Source of the DNA: Caulochytrium protostelioides
Lineage: Eukaryota > Chytridiomycota > Caulochytriomycetes > Caulochytriales > Caulochytriaceae
Assembly (NCBI GenBank): GCA_003615045.1
Contig: ML014153.1
Span: 1-64,000, forward strand
Direction: 5' to 3'
Length of the DNA: 64,000 nucleotides
The notes under the pieces were generated by a model. It worked only from the letters and a program-made list of their open reading frames with translations, was not told the DNA's origin and made no database searches. Position numbers and translations under genes: made by a program. Position 1 is the first letter of the stretch, and each line of letters starts with the position of its first letter. Below are positions 18,450-29,040 of the stretch, in pieces.

Positions 18450-21380
18450 ATGTCGGGGCGATCCTACGTCTGGGATGCGCCCTTAACGCCGTTTGGCAAA
18501 GCCGTCGGGCCGGCGGCCGCGCTGTCGCCAGCGGCCTCCCGCTCCGCCAAACCAACGGGCCCCGCCGCCTCGACCCTCACGCTGGCCGAAGCCAAGCTCC
18601 GCGAACGCCGGCTGTACATGGCCTCCGAAGCGTCGGTCTCGGCGTCGTCGTTGCCGCGGCTCGCATCAGGCGCATCAAGCGCCGCCCAACCGACCGTTCC
18701 AGCGCAGGGCAGCGCCGCAACGCTCCGCTCGGCCTCGTGCGAGACCTTCAAACTCGCGCACCCGCTGCTCGGCTCGTCCTCGACGTCGATCGTCTCCGCC
18801 GCTGCCTCGGCCTCGCCACCCGCACCACGGTCAGGTGCCACGACGGCACGCAGCTCGCTCGCATCGAGCGGGGACAGCATCGCGGACGATGCCGCGGCCT
18901 TGTTGACCGACGTGCCCACGCTACGGCAGCTGCGCCAGGCGGCCGTGGCGCTCGCGCAGATCCGGGCGGGATCGACCACCCACCGCACGTCTCTCGGCTT
19001 CATGCCGCATCTGAATGTCGCGGGCCGCCACGGTGAAAGCCACGGCTTGCAGCTCGACGCGACGCTGGACTTGGCCAGCGAGGCCACGCGCGACCACATC
19101 CTACCACTCGTGTACCAGTGCATGCAGCTGATGCCCTGCTTGGACCAGTTGCTCTCGCGGACGCAGATCCTCGTGTACCACGCCGCCTTGCTGCCGCATC
19201 GCGATCTGCTCAAGGTCATCCTGACCTTCTACCTCGGCCATGATTTTACGGCCGCCATCCATGCCGCGATCGCGCTGCGCATCGACGCCGGTGCCACTGC
19301 GTGTCCTGCGGACGCCGAGACGGCGCGCACGATCGCCAGCGCGATCTGGAACCTCCGGGTCGCCCTGCAGGCCGCCTATGCGCGTCTCCGCATCACGCGC
19401 CGCGCCGCCGGCGCGAGCCCCGCGGAACGCCTCCAGGCCCTGCTGCCCATCGCCGTCCGCGAACGTGACGTCGTGAGCGCCGCAATGCGCCGCCAGCTCC
19501 GCATCAACCCGTTTCTCCAGAAATCGGCCGAAAGCCTCTACACGGAGTTGCGCGCCCTGGGGTTCCGCGTCACGCGCCGGCCGGCGATCGATCCGGATTG
19601 GGACCCTGAAGCGGCGGCCGCCGCGCTGCAGCCGGCCGCGGATGCCGCGGCGCAGCGCGCCGAGCAGCGCGATCCGACGATCTGGATTGAGCCGAATGGC
19701 CGACTCGACGTCGCCGCCACGACCCTCGCCCAGCTCATGCCGTCGGCGCCGATGACCTCCCAGCGGCTGCTGCTCGATGACGGCGCGCTCTCGACGGCGC
19801 TTTGCATCCCGACGGCCGCGTTCTGGAAGCACAAGCACGTGATGGACGTGCGCGCTGGTGGCGGCCATCGCGTGGCGCTGATGGCCCAGTTGATGGACGG
19901 TACGGGCAAGTTGCTCGCGAGCGAAGGACGGCCGCACCACATTGCCAAACTCACGCAGACTATCCAGCAGCAGCAACTGCCCGCCTCAACCGATATCCTG
20001 TCGCTGCCCTTCCTGCAAATCCCCACCGACCACCCGCAGTGTCAGAACGTCACCTTCATGGTCGTCGAGGCACCGAGCACCGGCAGTGCCGTCGTGGACA
20101 AGCTCGGCTACCTGATGCAGGAGCATGAGTTTGCGTCGACATCGTACACCAAGTCGGACCTCATCCGCTTCCAGCGCCAACAGCTGCAGTGGCTGCAGCA
20201 CGCCTTCCAGTTCCCCAACGTCACCCACATTCTCTACATCACGCGCTCGATGCACCGCGAAGAAAATGAGCATGTCCTCCAGCTCATGCTCGACCAGCTG
20301 CCCGCCGACTGGGGCCTGCTGCCTTTGAAAGACCTGGACCAGCTCGCCCTGCCCGAGCCAACGCGACGGCTTCACATCGCCCCCACCGACGCCGTCCCGC
20401 TCGCGCTCGGACTCTCCTCGAGTCAGCCGACGCCTGCCAAGGCTGACCCCACCGCCCATCGGCACGGCACGACCCTCGCGTCCCTCCCGGCCGGCAACAG
20501 CCTCCCGGCCCTGTCGCCCCAGCCGCCTCGCGCCGCCACCGTTGAAGACCTCGACGCCGTCGATCTCGAAGACGCCGCCCAGTACCCCACTCTCACAAAG
20601 GACGCGCTCGGCGACCTCGAGTGCCTCTACATCCCCCCCTCGGACCGCGGCGACGGCATCTTTGCCGCCCTCTTTACCAACATCTTCCCGATCCACGACG
20701 CAGCTGGGGCCAGCGATGCCGACGCGCCGGAGGACGGCGTTGCGGCCCAAGCGGCGGCCGATGGGACCCCGCGCATCGGCGCCGACGGCGCTCACGACAC
20801 CAGCGGCGCTGGGATCCAGCGCCAGCGGTCCGCCAAGCGGAAGATCAAGCGCACCCGCGGCCGCCGGCCCTACGGCACGCCCTTTGTCCCGCGTCTCAGC
20901 CAAGCGCTGGCGCGCAGCGTAGCACGGCTCTCAGAGCCGCGGGTCCGTCGCGCGCAGAGCGATGAGCTGCTCGCCGTGAGCACGGCGAGTCTGGGTACGG
21001 CGCGGGGCGGGTTCATGCCGGCAGCGGCGTCCTCGGCCGCGCTCGCCACGGGGTCGGAGGCCGCGCCGTGGGGCAATATCACCTACTACATGGCGCTGGC
21101 GCACGGCCAGGGCTCCGCGGCCGCGTCCCCGTCCGCATCCGCGTCATCCCAGGCCGCCTTCAATGCTCACAAAGGACCACGGCGTCACGATGCCACCGAG
21201 AAGGTAAGTTTTTTTTTCTGGCGCAGTTGCGACTCCCTACGATCGCAGCAACTCATGCTCTTGCATTCATCCGGACAAACTGACGTATTCAGTGACTCAC
21301 TGGCTTTGAACGTTGGTTCACAATTTCCTCTATGTCGCATGCTACGCCGAACACGTAATTGGGCATCGGCCTCCCGATAG
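18450..21380 (+). CDS. NSUN7: NSUN7-like RNA methyltransferase-fold protein lacking both catalytic cysteines
   Basis: 976 residues if read from the ATG at 18450 to the stop at 21380 without splicing. The core has the NSUN layout: an N-terminal helical region (LKVILTFYLGHDF, about 250-270), a Rossmann core with VMDVRAGGGHRVALMAQLMD (about 464), FMVVEAPSTGSAVVDKLGYL (about 537) and LYITRSMHREENEHVL (about 595). NSUN enzymes make 5-methylcytosine in RNA using a Cys in motif VI (TCS), with a second Cys in motif IV (PCS). Here these are TRS (R599) and APS (S543), so catalysis by the usual route is not expected. The EHEF and QRQQLQWLQHAFQF segments resemble NSUN7, which in animals is tied to sperm motility. 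A GTAAGT donor follows codon 918, so the last about 58 residues may be intron-derived. Tail basic, Ser-rich. Confidence 0.8.
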   Translation: MSGRSYVWDAPLTPFGKAVGPAAALSPAASRSAKPTGPAASTLTLAEAKLRERRLYMASEASVSASSLPRLASGASSAAQPTVPAQGSAATLRSASCETFKLAHPLLGSSSTSIVSAAASASPPAPRSGATTARSSLASSGDSIADDAAALLTDVPTLRQLRQAAVALAQIRAGSTTHRTSLGFMPHLNVAGRHGESHGLQLDATLDLASEATRDHILPLVYQCMQLMPCLDQLLSRTQILVYHAALLPHRDLLKVILTFYLGHDFTAAIHAAIALRIDAGATACPADAETARTIASAIWNLRVALQAAYARLRITRRAAGASPAERLQALLPIAVRERDVVSAAMRRQLRINPFLQKSAESLYTELRALGFRVTRRPAIDPDWDPEAAAAALQPAADAAAQRAEQRDPTIWIEPNGRLDVAATTLAQLMPSAPMTSQRLLLDDGALSTALCIPTAAFWKHKHVMDVRAGGGHRVALMAQLMDGTGKLLASEGRPHHIAKLTQTIQQQQLPASTDILSLPFLQIPTDHPQCQNVTFMVVEAPSTGSAVVDKLGYLMQEHEFASTSYTKSDLIRFQRQQLQWLQHAFQFPNVTHILYITRSMHREENEHVLQLMLDQLPADWGLLPLKDLDQLALPEPTRRLHIAPTDAVPLALGLSSSQPTPAKADPTAHRHGTTLASLPAGNSLPALSPQPPRAATVEDLDAVDLEDAAQYPTLTKDALGDLECLYIPPSDRGDGIFAALFTNIFPIHDAAGASDADAPEDGVAAQAAADGTPRIGADGAHDTSGAGIQRQRSAKRKIKRTRGRRPYGTPFVPRLSQALARSVARLSEPRVRRAQSDELLAVSTASLGTARGGFMPAAASSAALATGSEAAPWGNITYYMALAHGQGSAAASPSASASSQAAFNAHKGPRRHDATEKVSFFFWRSCDSLRSQQLMLLHSSGQTDVFSDSLALNVGSQFPLCRMLRRTRNWASASR
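21204..21292 (+). other. Probable intron near the 3' end of the NSUN7-like gene
   Basis: A GTAAGT donor follows codon 918 exactly, then a T-run. Candidate acceptors are CAG at 21248 (45-nt intron, keeps the frame to 21380) and CAG at 21292 (89-nt intron after CTGAC, which would give an immediate TGA). The sequence alone does not decide between them. Confidence 0.5.
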
Positions 21381-21668
21381 GCGGCCACACCATGGCGGTT
21401 CTGATGGTCGCTGCCCCGCGGCCACGATGCGTGTAAATAATGACAAACAATAGAGATTACACGGGTTTCTTTAGGGAGAAAAGACCGTCGCGAGGCGGCG
21501 AGGAACCGCGATGGCCTTTTCAGACGCTGACATGGTGGAAAGCATAAAGACCAACGCGATTCGTCCACATATCATGTTCTAGCCCAAAACTGCAACACCA
21601 CGATATCAGTCGAACTCAAACGTGCCAAACACCGTGGAAAACGTTGTTGTTGATCCATATCGAGCGTA

Positions 21669-24600
21669 TCAGAGAGTCATCCACCCGCCGGCATCAAATG
21701 TGCCCTCCAACTTGCGGGCCACAAAACTCGGGATCTGTTGCTGGAGCCACATGGTGCGAATCTGCTCATACCGTTTGTGGTTGAGGTACAGCAGAGCGCC
21801 GCGGCGGAGACCGAGGTCGGGCTCGCCGTGAGAGTCGAGGTACGGCGCTTGCAGGAAATGGCCGCGGGTGCCGAACAGAATGAGCAGCACTCCCTTCGAG
21901 ATCCACAAAAAGATGCCGATGTGGTAAGCGCAGACATCGCGATGCATGGAACACTCGCCGCGCACGCCCACCTGGCAACAGTAACTCTGCCCGCAGACAA
22001 TCATCCCGCAGAGCAAGCACACGGCGGGGTCGTTAGGCGGCTGCTTGCAGTTCTGGCAGACCCGGTTCTGGGCTACTTCCAGGATCGTATCCAGGCGCTC
22101 CGGCAGACGAATCAACGTGTACGGCAAGGGCTGCATCATGCCCATCATCGTGCGGTTCTTGAAGCACAGGTGATAGAGCTGCGTGTGTAAGCGGGGACGG
22201 AAACTGTCGACGAGATCGGGCGGAGCCGTGACGGGGCTGGTCAGCGGGAGGTCGGGCGCCGTCCAGACATGGACGGTCGACCCTTCGTGCGTGATTTGCG
22301 TCCAGGTCAATGCATGCGCCGCCGCGGCATCGGTATCGCCTGCAGACGCAATGAACGCGGCAAGACTTTCGGAGCGCAACGGCACGAAGAGACCGTAGCA
22401 GTCGCGCAAGACCTCACACCAGCCATCCGAGATGGCCGTCCAGAAGGGATCATTCATCTCGGCGATCAGCGTCGACACATCCATCTGGAACCAAGCGAGC
22501 AGCGCGTCGAGCGAGCGCGTCGGGTTGGGCTCGTCGGGGCCATGGCCCACGTTGCAGCGCACGCGCACGAGCAGGTACGAGGTGCGGAGATAGATGGCGA
22601 GATGGTTCTCGATCCAGCCACGCAAGGCGCGGGTCCGGCCCAAAGCTCCCACGCGAGCGGCCATGGCGTCCGTGCAGCCAAGACTCTTCGCGATGCGCTG
22701 CGTCAGCGTGACGAGCTGGTCGGCCTGTACATCGTCGTGCACCTCGCCCTGAGCGAGCTCGCTCGCCCACCACGCGTCGCGACGCAACAACAGCATCTCC
22801 AGCGCGCCCGTCATCGAGCGGACGATGGAATGGCCGGCCATGAAGTGAATGGTGGCAAAGAAGGCCTGCAGGCGGTCGGCGGGCCGTGCGCCCAGCGGGC
22901 ACGTGACAAGCGACATGTTGATCAGCACCATGTTGGTGTCCTGCGTCAGCACCGGGTCTTGCGTCGTACTGCGGAGCCAGCGGCTAATGGCGGCCCCACG
23001 TTCCGGGGTGTCGTACAGCCCGCTGAGGCGCTCGGTGGAGGCCCATCCGACAAAGGCTGAAGAGAGCCCGTGGGTCATTTCTTCGTAGAACGCGTAGGTG
23101 AACCCGCCCCCACGGGTGCGCGCATCCATCCATTCGTCCAGCACGCACGACAGCGTGCGCAGCGTCGTGAGGACCTGGCTCGACGTCGACGGATTCGCCA
23201 GCACAGGGTCCGGCCGGTCGACGCGCTCGGCATTGATGAGCGTGCACATAAAGACCGAAATCACGTGGTCAAAGCGATCCATCTCTAGGTTCTGCAGGCC
23301 GGCGGGCAAGGAAACGGTGGCTGCGATCTGTTTCGACTCCGGATACTTGGCGACAAGCGCTTCCGTGGCGGTATGCGCCGAGTACTCTGTAAACCAGGGC
23401 GATGCTTGTGGCTCAAATTGGTTCATCGTGAACGTCGGCCAGTTGTTCGGTTCGTCCAGCGAGAACCAGCCCTTCACATACGCCACAAAGCGCTCTTGCG
23501 TCATGCGGAGGCGCTGCGGATTGAACGGCAGCGTCTGCTTGTTCGCCAACCCTTCGCCGCCAGCAGACACGCCGGCCACGGCACTCGCACCCCCGATACT
23601 CTCGGGTTTCGCCTCGTCATCCTCCGCACCGGCAAACCCACCGTCGGCACGACGTTTCTGGCTGCTGCGCTTTTCACAGGCCCAGATTTCGTGGCGGCGG
23701 TCATAGACCATGCCCAGCGTCTGCCTGACCCAGTCGGTTTTGGATGACGGCAGCACCACGGGCCCTGTCTTGGCCAGTTCCGTGACCGAGGCATAATCAA
23801 CCGGCAGGAAGCAATTGCCGAGGCGCTTGCACATGGGGCAGAGGAACTCGCCGTGGGTGGTCTGTTCGGGCGGCAAACGCATGGGCTGCTGACGATGGCG
23901 AGACTCGACGCTCTGGAAGTACGTCTTGAAGCAGTCGTGATGGATCACGTGGTGGCAGGTCGAGAGCTGGATTTCGCGGCCGCCCTCCCAGCCAGAATGC
24001 ATGACATAGTCATAGTGCTTTTGGCGATCGGGCATAATGGGTAGATCGAGGTCGGCGATCGGTGTGGCCCATCCATCGCGCCGCGTCGCATAGGGGAGCG
24101 TGCTCGCGTCCAGCGTCGGGACGGTCGCCAGCTCCATGGCACACTGGGACAACAGGCCCAGAATTCCGAACAGATGGGAGGTCTCGCCGCCGCTCGGCGC
24201 GGCCGCTTCCTGGCAAATGATACAGTGCTTTTCCGGGAACTCCCATGTCCCCACCGGAGTAACGGGGCTGGCCGACGACACCTCTGGCGAAGGGGAGTCC
24301 ACGCCCGTATCCATCGCATCATCGGCTGGAGCCCCGTCGATGTCTGCCGGATCAGGCAAGTCATTACCAGCCGCCCCGATGTCCCGTACGTTCGTGTCGG
24401 CTCCCGGGTCGCCATCCTCGGTGTCCGATGCTTCCGCGTCACCACCCTGGCGCTCCATAAAAGAGCGCTGCTGGGACTGGAAGCTGGCCATGATCTGGGC
24501 GCGACGTGCGCGAGCGGCTTCCTTTTGCAGACGGCGTGCTTCTTCCGCCTGGACAGCAGCAGCTTCATCGTCAGCGGCCTGGGCCGCATTTGTAGCGAGT

Positions 24601-27600
24601 AGACCGCGGGCCTTCACTTCCGCCGCGCACAGACCGTTGGGCGACAGGTTCACGGCCTGCGCGAGAATGCGCTGCACCAAGGCACGAATGTCCTTCTGAT
24701 CTTTGGCCAACAAGGGAAGGCGGCACACTAAGGACGCCAGCGATACCTGCAGCGTCGTCTCGGACCCCGGCATGCCTTCCACGAGATGGTCGCACGCAAC
24801 GGGGCGCTCGAACCACGTCGCCATCTCGGCAGCGTCGTGGCCAAAGAGGGCCGCCTGGACGAGCTTGAGCACCTCAATCACGAGCGTGTCGTTGGAGATC
24901 ACATAGCCGCTCCAATCCCACGGCGACATGGCCATGTCGTGGTTGATGGAAGCGCCGGTTGACGGCGAGACCATCGTGACATCAGGGTTTTCGGAGGATG
25001 GGTCCGCCTTGGAACACGCCATACCAATGACATGGAGGAAGAGTGTCATGGCGGTCTCACACGAAAAGAGACGGTCGAGACCCTCGAATCCGGGCGCCAC
25101 CGTGGGCAGCGTCGGCGGCTGATGCATCAACCCACGCTTAAGCAGTTGCTCTTCCGTGTTCTGCTTCTGGTTATGCGTCCAATGCCAAAAATCGGGTGAG
25201 AGACGACCGTTAGTCCAAAACTCTTCCTTCAGTTGGAAAGCGCCATGGTCAGAAAGCCCTTCCGGCGGCACAAAGTTGGCCACACGCTGCAAGCACGCGT
25301 CGAGCTCCGTGGTTTCCTCCGAATAGCAGTCGGGCATCCGCTTCACGATTTCTGAAAAGGCCATGCCCTTTGACGCCGCAGCTGCCAGGTGGTGGATGAC
25401 TTCGCGCTCGAGCTCCTGATGATGCGTAAACGCCGCCACGGTCGCGCGCTCCATGTAAAGCGTGTTGAGGAATGCGATGAGGTCGGTCATGAGCACGACC
25501 CGCTCCTCCTGGGTCAACTGCGAGTTGGCCGCGGACGGCGGCTCGCCTCGTAGGTACGGCAACAGGTTGAATCGGTCCAGCACCACTAGCAGGAACTGGT
25601 CGTTTGGCATCCAGGCGGCGCCCACCAGCTGAAGCAGGACCAGGTCGCGGTCGTAGCACTCCCGAAGAATGCGCTGGCTGTAATGCGTGGCTTGCGATCG
25701 GATACTGATGCCGTTGCGCACCCACAGCCCGGCCTTGATTTGTGCCAGCCACACCACATTGCGGAGCGGGTGCTCGATCATGTACAGCGCGTCGTCCAGG
25801 TTCTTGCGGAGCGGTGCCGCGTCAAAACGCGTCGGGACGGCTCGCGCAGCGTCCATAACGAGGCGACGGATGCGCTCAGCATACTGCGGGAAGGCCTTCG
25901 TAAACGGCGGCAGCAAGGCCATCAAGCAGCTCAGATGCCATTGCAGACACTTATGGAAGCTTTGCGACTCGACGAGCACGTTGTGCGCAATACCCCACCG
26001 AGACACACCGTGCAACTGGATCGCGTGGGCCCACCCAGCAAAGTGGGCATCAAACTCAGGGTCTACCTCCAAGGCGTCACGCGAACGCAGCATCTCTGTC
26101 GACCGCTCCTCGCTAGGCGTATGGAACGACACGCTGTCATCCAGCTGGCTCGCCGACAGCGTCGACAGCGCCAAGTGGGCGGGAGGACGGCCGGTCGACG
26201 ACATCACGGCACCCGCCGTCGATGCCGACGGGGCGGCCGGGGGTGCTGCCAAAGCGGGCGCCGCGGCATCGCTCATGTCGGCATCAGCCGGCTCTGTTTG
26301 AGACGCATCAGGCATCGGCTGGGAGAGCGTGGCGTCGGGGCTCACATCGCCCACGACGGAGGTATCCGCGACAAGCCGTGGTTGCGACTGCAGTTCCTGT
26401 TCGAACTGCGCGGATGCCACTGCATTGAGCGCAGCGCTCAATTCCATGCCAGGCAGTGGGTCGGCGAGGTGCGCCGCCATGGCGCGGATCGCCGCTTGGA
26501 TGTCTGCACTGGCATCGCGCAAGATCACAGGGACTTCGTTCGTGTCGTTCGTCTCCTCAGTTCGCGCATTGTGCTCGCACTCGTTCCATTCCTGAATAAA
26601 GGCCCACATGAACAGCGACCGCCAAACCGCTGCAAGGGTCTCGGTCAGATGGAGCGCGTCCTTCTCCGCGAGCGCGTCGGGCGGCACGTCCGTGACGTAG
26701 TCGCCGCGCGTTGCCATGACGGCTTGGGACTCAAACGCGGCGCTCACCATGCGAACAAGGCGCGAGATATGAATCCCGAGGTTGAACGCATGGGCCCAGT
26801 CCTCGCGCTCCCACTCTACGTGGTTGTGGAGTTTGCGGGTATGCGGATCCATCCCCTGCCACAACACGCATAGCTTCAGGAACGGCGGATGCGCCTGGCA
26901 CTCGCGGAAAATTTCCTGGCGAACGCGGTCCACTTGGAGCAAGTACCGGATATCCGTAAAGAAGTACCAGTGACGTCGATCGCGGATCAGATTGGCTTCG
27001 CATCGCAGGGGCGGATACAACCGCTTGACGGGGCATGACACTTTACCCGTGGCCAGGTACTCCTGCAGCGACACGGTCTCGGGCATATTGCACTCCTGGT
27101 AGAACACCCAGAGCAGGTCAAACAACGTGTGCAACAAGCGCTGGTGAACCACCAGATGCGCCGCGACGCTGGGGACGGTGATCAGCTGGACGCCAATGAT
27201 CACAACGCTCGTGTCTTGCTCGCGGTGGTGGTAGAAGAGTCCATAGAGCATCTCCTTCATGTTAATGACGAAGCGCTCCGCGAGAGAGAGCTTGTAGCGG
27301 GGGCCGATCACCAAAAAGCGGAGCAGCATGGCGCGAATGTCGTTTCGCACCGTCTTCCATAACCGCGCATCCAATGTCATTAGCGCGTCGAGACGATGCC
27401 AGATGCCCGTGGTGTCGCCCGAACTGCGGCGCGCGGCAGCCGCCGAGGCATGATCCGGCATGGTCGACCGGATGGCGAACCGATAGCCGTTTTCGACGTC
27501 AACGTAGGCATGCACTTTGGGACGGTAAGGCGCCATTAACGCTTCCCAGATGACCTGGCGCAGAGCAATCTGATAGGGCCCCGTCACGTGGTGCAGCAAG

Positions 27601-28712
27601 TGGCACAGCCAGTTGAGCAGCGCGCCACCCAGCTGCTCGCGGAGGGTGTCCGTCACAAGACGCACCGTGACCACCAGGTCGGTGACGCGGATGGAACGCG
27701 CCATGGTGCTGATGGGCGCCAAATCGTCGATACTGAGGAGCTCACGGCCCAGGTGGTCCACCATCGACGCGATCTGGCGACCGCGGGCGGCCGTGCACTT
27801 CACGAAGGTCTTGCACGTGGCAATGACTTCGTCAAACGAGTGCAGCTCGTCATTCCACAGCACGGCCGTGTACTTGGCCACATCACCGGTCGCGCTAGGG
27901 AGCAGCGTCGGGTTGGCCGACGGCATCACGGTGGCGGCTTTGAGGTCCGGCGGGCCGGTCATCAGGGCGTCCAGCGCAAAGTCCAGAACGGTCTCGACAA
28001 CGAGTTTCATACTGGCGAGCACGGGATCGGGCAACGGCGGGTTCGAAAGCCCGCTGTTCCCATCATCGCTTTGCGAGCTCTCTATCACCGCGAGCGGGTG
28101 GTGAACGCATCCGATATCTTGCTTCCAAGCCTCGGCGTCGCCGCAGTCGCAGCAACCGCCGGTGCCCTCGGCCACCGAGAACGAGGTATCATGACCATGG
28201 TGGTTCGAGGCTTGGAAGCAGCGTGTGCACATGACACACGTCTCGTCGAGACCGCACGTGCGACAGCGATAGACGGCTTCGCCGGGGCGGAAGACGTGAC
28301 CACAGGGTCCTTGGGGGTGGTCACCATCGCCTTGACCCGTCGTGGCGGCGTTCACCTTGTCGGCAAAATTGGGCCGCTTGTGGAACCTTTCGCTCGCCAT
28401 CATGTGCATGTACTCCTTGGGGTCGTTACACAGCGTCATTGTGCGCGCCGTCGCGGGCGTGAACATGGCGGCATAGTGCGTCTCGTCGCCGCCGACCATG
28501 CGCTGCTGCAAGGCTGTAAGCTCGTCGGTGATGACCGCAGAAGCGAACGACGTGATCTGCGTCCAAGCCGCGGGCGCCTCAAACAGCCGCTGGTAGATGG
28601 CCATGGCGTGGGGATCGCGTTCGACCGCGACCGCTTCGCCGGGGTAGGCATGGGGATCAGCCGCATCCGAGCCGGGCGCCACGGGCGCGGCGCTCGAGGA
28701 CGGGTCGGCCAT
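21669..28712 (-). CDS. UBR1: UBR1-type N-degron E3 ubiquitin ligase
   Basis: 2347 residues in a single open frame; typical UBR1/UBR2 proteins have about 1750-1950. It recognises destabilising N-terminal residues and, with a Rad6-type E2, ubiquitinates the protein for proteasomal decay. Parts in order: the UBR box (about 138-206, CGHVFRPGEAVYRCRTCG, then CVMC, CDCGDAEAW) for basic N-termini; a ClpS-like domain (about 278-350, LWNDELHSFDEV) for bulky hydrophobic N-termini; a long helical middle; a RING region (about 1494-1640, CIICQEA, then TCHHVIHHDC and CPMCKRLGN); and the C-terminal UBR-autoinhibitory domain (about 2219-2347) with CQNCKQPPN, CLLCG and the GTRGHFLQAPYLDSHGE segment. Low-complexity acidic inserts (about 760-860 and 1400-1490) explain the extra length. 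Convergent with NSUN7, 288 bp apart. Confidence 0.97.
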   Translation of the reverse strand: MADPSSSAAPVAPGSDAADPHAYPGEAVAVERDPHAMAIYQRLFEAPAAWTQITSFASAVITDELTALQQRMVGGDETHYAAMFTPATARTMTLCNDPKEYMHMMASERFHKRPNFADKVNAATTGQGDGDHPQGPCGHVFRPGEAVYRCRTCGLDETCVMCTRCFQASNHHGHDTSFSVAEGTGGCCDCGDAEAWKQDIGCVHHPLAVIESSQSDDGNSGLSNPPLPDPVLASMKLVVETVLDFALDALMTGPPDLKAATVMPSANPTLLPSATGDVAKYTAVLWNDELHSFDEVIATCKTFVKCTAARGRQIASMVDHLGRELLSIDDLAPISTMARSIRVTDLVVTVRLVTDTLREQLGGALLNWLCHLLHHVTGPYQIALRQVIWEALMAPYRPKVHAYVDVENGYRFAIRSTMPDHASAAAARRSSGDTTGIWHRLDALMTLDARLWKTVRNDIRAMLLRFLVIGPRYKLSLAERFVINMKEMLYGLFYHHREQDTSVVIIGVQLITVPSVAAHLVVHQRLLHTLFDLLWVFYQECNMPETVSLQEYLATGKVSCPVKRLYPPLRCEANLIRDRRHWYFFTDIRYLLQVDRVRQEIFRECQAHPPFLKLCVLWQGMDPHTRKLHNHVEWEREDWAHAFNLGIHISRLVRMVSAAFESQAVMATRGDYVTDVPPDALAEKDALHLTETLAAVWRSLFMWAFIQEWNECEHNARTEETNDTNEVPVILRDASADIQAAIRAMAAHLADPLPGMELSAALNAVASAQFEQELQSQPRLVADTSVVGDVSPDATLSQPMPDASQTEPADADMSDAAAPALAAPPAAPSASTAGAVMSSTGRPPAHLALSTLSASQLDDSVSFHTPSEERSTEMLRSRDALEVDPEFDAHFAGWAHAIQLHGVSRWGIAHNVLVESQSFHKCLQWHLSCLMALLPPFTKAFPQYAERIRRLVMDAARAVPTRFDAAPLRKNLDDALYMIEHPLRNVVWLAQIKAGLWVRNGISIRSQATHYSQRILRECYDRDLVLLQLVGAAWMPNDQFLLVVLDRFNLLPYLRGEPPSAANSQLTQEERVVLMTDLIAFLNTLYMERATVAAFTHHQELEREVIHHLAAAASKGMAFSEIVKRMPDCYSEETTELDACLQRVANFVPPEGLSDHGAFQLKEEFWTNGRLSPDFWHWTHNQKQNTEEQLLKRGLMHQPPTLPTVAPGFEGLDRLFSCETAMTLFLHVIGMACSKADPSSENPDVTMVSPSTGASINHDMAMSPWDWSGYVISNDTLVIEVLKLVQAALFGHDAAEMATWFERPVACDHLVEGMPGSETTLQVSLASLVCRLPLLAKDQKDIRALVQRILAQAVNLSPNGLCAAEVKARGLLATNAAQAADDEAAAVQAEEARRLQKEAARARRAQIMASFQSQQRSFMERQGGDAEASDTEDGDPGADTNVRDIGAAGNDLPDPADIDGAPADDAMDTGVDSPSPEVSSASPVTPVGTWEFPEKHCIICQEAAAPSGGETSHLFGILGLLSQCAMELATVPTLDASTLPYATRRDGWATPIADLDLPIMPDRQKHYDYVMHSGWEGGREIQLSTCHHVIHHDCFKTYFQSVESRHRQQPMRLPPEQTTHGEFLCPMCKRLGNCFLPVDYASVTELAKTGPVVLPSSKTDWVRQTLGMVYDRRHEIWACEKRSSQKRRADGGFAGAEDDEAKPESIGGASAVAGVSAGGEGLANKQTLPFNPQRLRMTQERFVAYVKGWFSLDEPNNWPTFTMNQFEPQASPWFTEYSAHTATEALVAKYPESKQIAATVSLPAGLQNLEMDRFDHVISVFMCTLINAERVDRPDPVLANPSTSSQVLTTLRTLSCVLDEWMDARTRGGGFTYAFYEEMTHGLSSAFVGWASTERLSGLYDTPERGAAISRWLRSTTQDPVLTQDTNMVLINMSLVTCPLGARPADRLQAFFATIHFMAGHSIVRSMTGALEMLLLRRDAWWASELAQGEVHDDVQADQLVTLTQRIAKSLGCTDAMAARVGALGRTRALRGWIENHLAIYLRTSYLLVRVRCNVGHGPDEPNPTRSLDALLAWFQMDVSTLIAEMNDPFWTAISDGWCEVLRDCYGLFVPLRSESLAAFIASAGDTDAAAAHALTWTQITHEGSTVHVWTAPDLPLTSPVTAPPDLVDSFRPRLHTQLYHLCFKNRTMMGMMQPLPYTLIRLPERLDTILEVAQNRVCQNCKQPPNDPAVCLLCGMIVCGQSYCCQVGVRGECSMHRDVCAYHIGIFLWISKGVLLILFGTRGHFLQAPYLDSHGEPDLGLRRGALLYLNHKRYEQIRTMWLQQQIPSFVARKLEGTFDAGGWMTL

Positions 28713-28997
28713 GGCCGGGCGACAGACCGCCGAGCCGAGCGGCGCGCGCGGAGGCGGGGCTGATGGCGATGCCCCGCAGGAAGCGACCGTGCCTCGGGGA
28801 CGCGTCCGTGCTCAAGCGCCCGACGCGCGGATCGGAGGTGTCAGAGGCCCACGGGCCCACGAGCAGGCCGGCGACAAGGGGTCCCGGACGAGCCGCAACG
28901 CGATGAATGCTGGCGTTGACGGACGACGGGCCCAAGGAACCGATAAGCGGCGACGGCGGCGACGGACTTGCAGCGAGAGCTGCAGGACGCCGAGGGG

Positions 28998-29040
28998 ATC
29001 AATCGATCGATGGATCGATCGATCGATCGATCGATCGATC
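28998..29040. repeat. (GATC/ATCG)n tetranucleotide repeat
   Basis: About ten units of ATCG with one GATG interruption, 290 bp upstream of UBR1. The unit is self-complementary, so the strand can fold back on itself. Confidence 0.95.

Noticed and set aside
19986-20903. 305-codon minus-strand frame opposite NSUN7
   Set aside because: Shadow of the NSUN7 frame; composition-driven, and contradicted by the methyltransferase-fold motifs on the plus strand.
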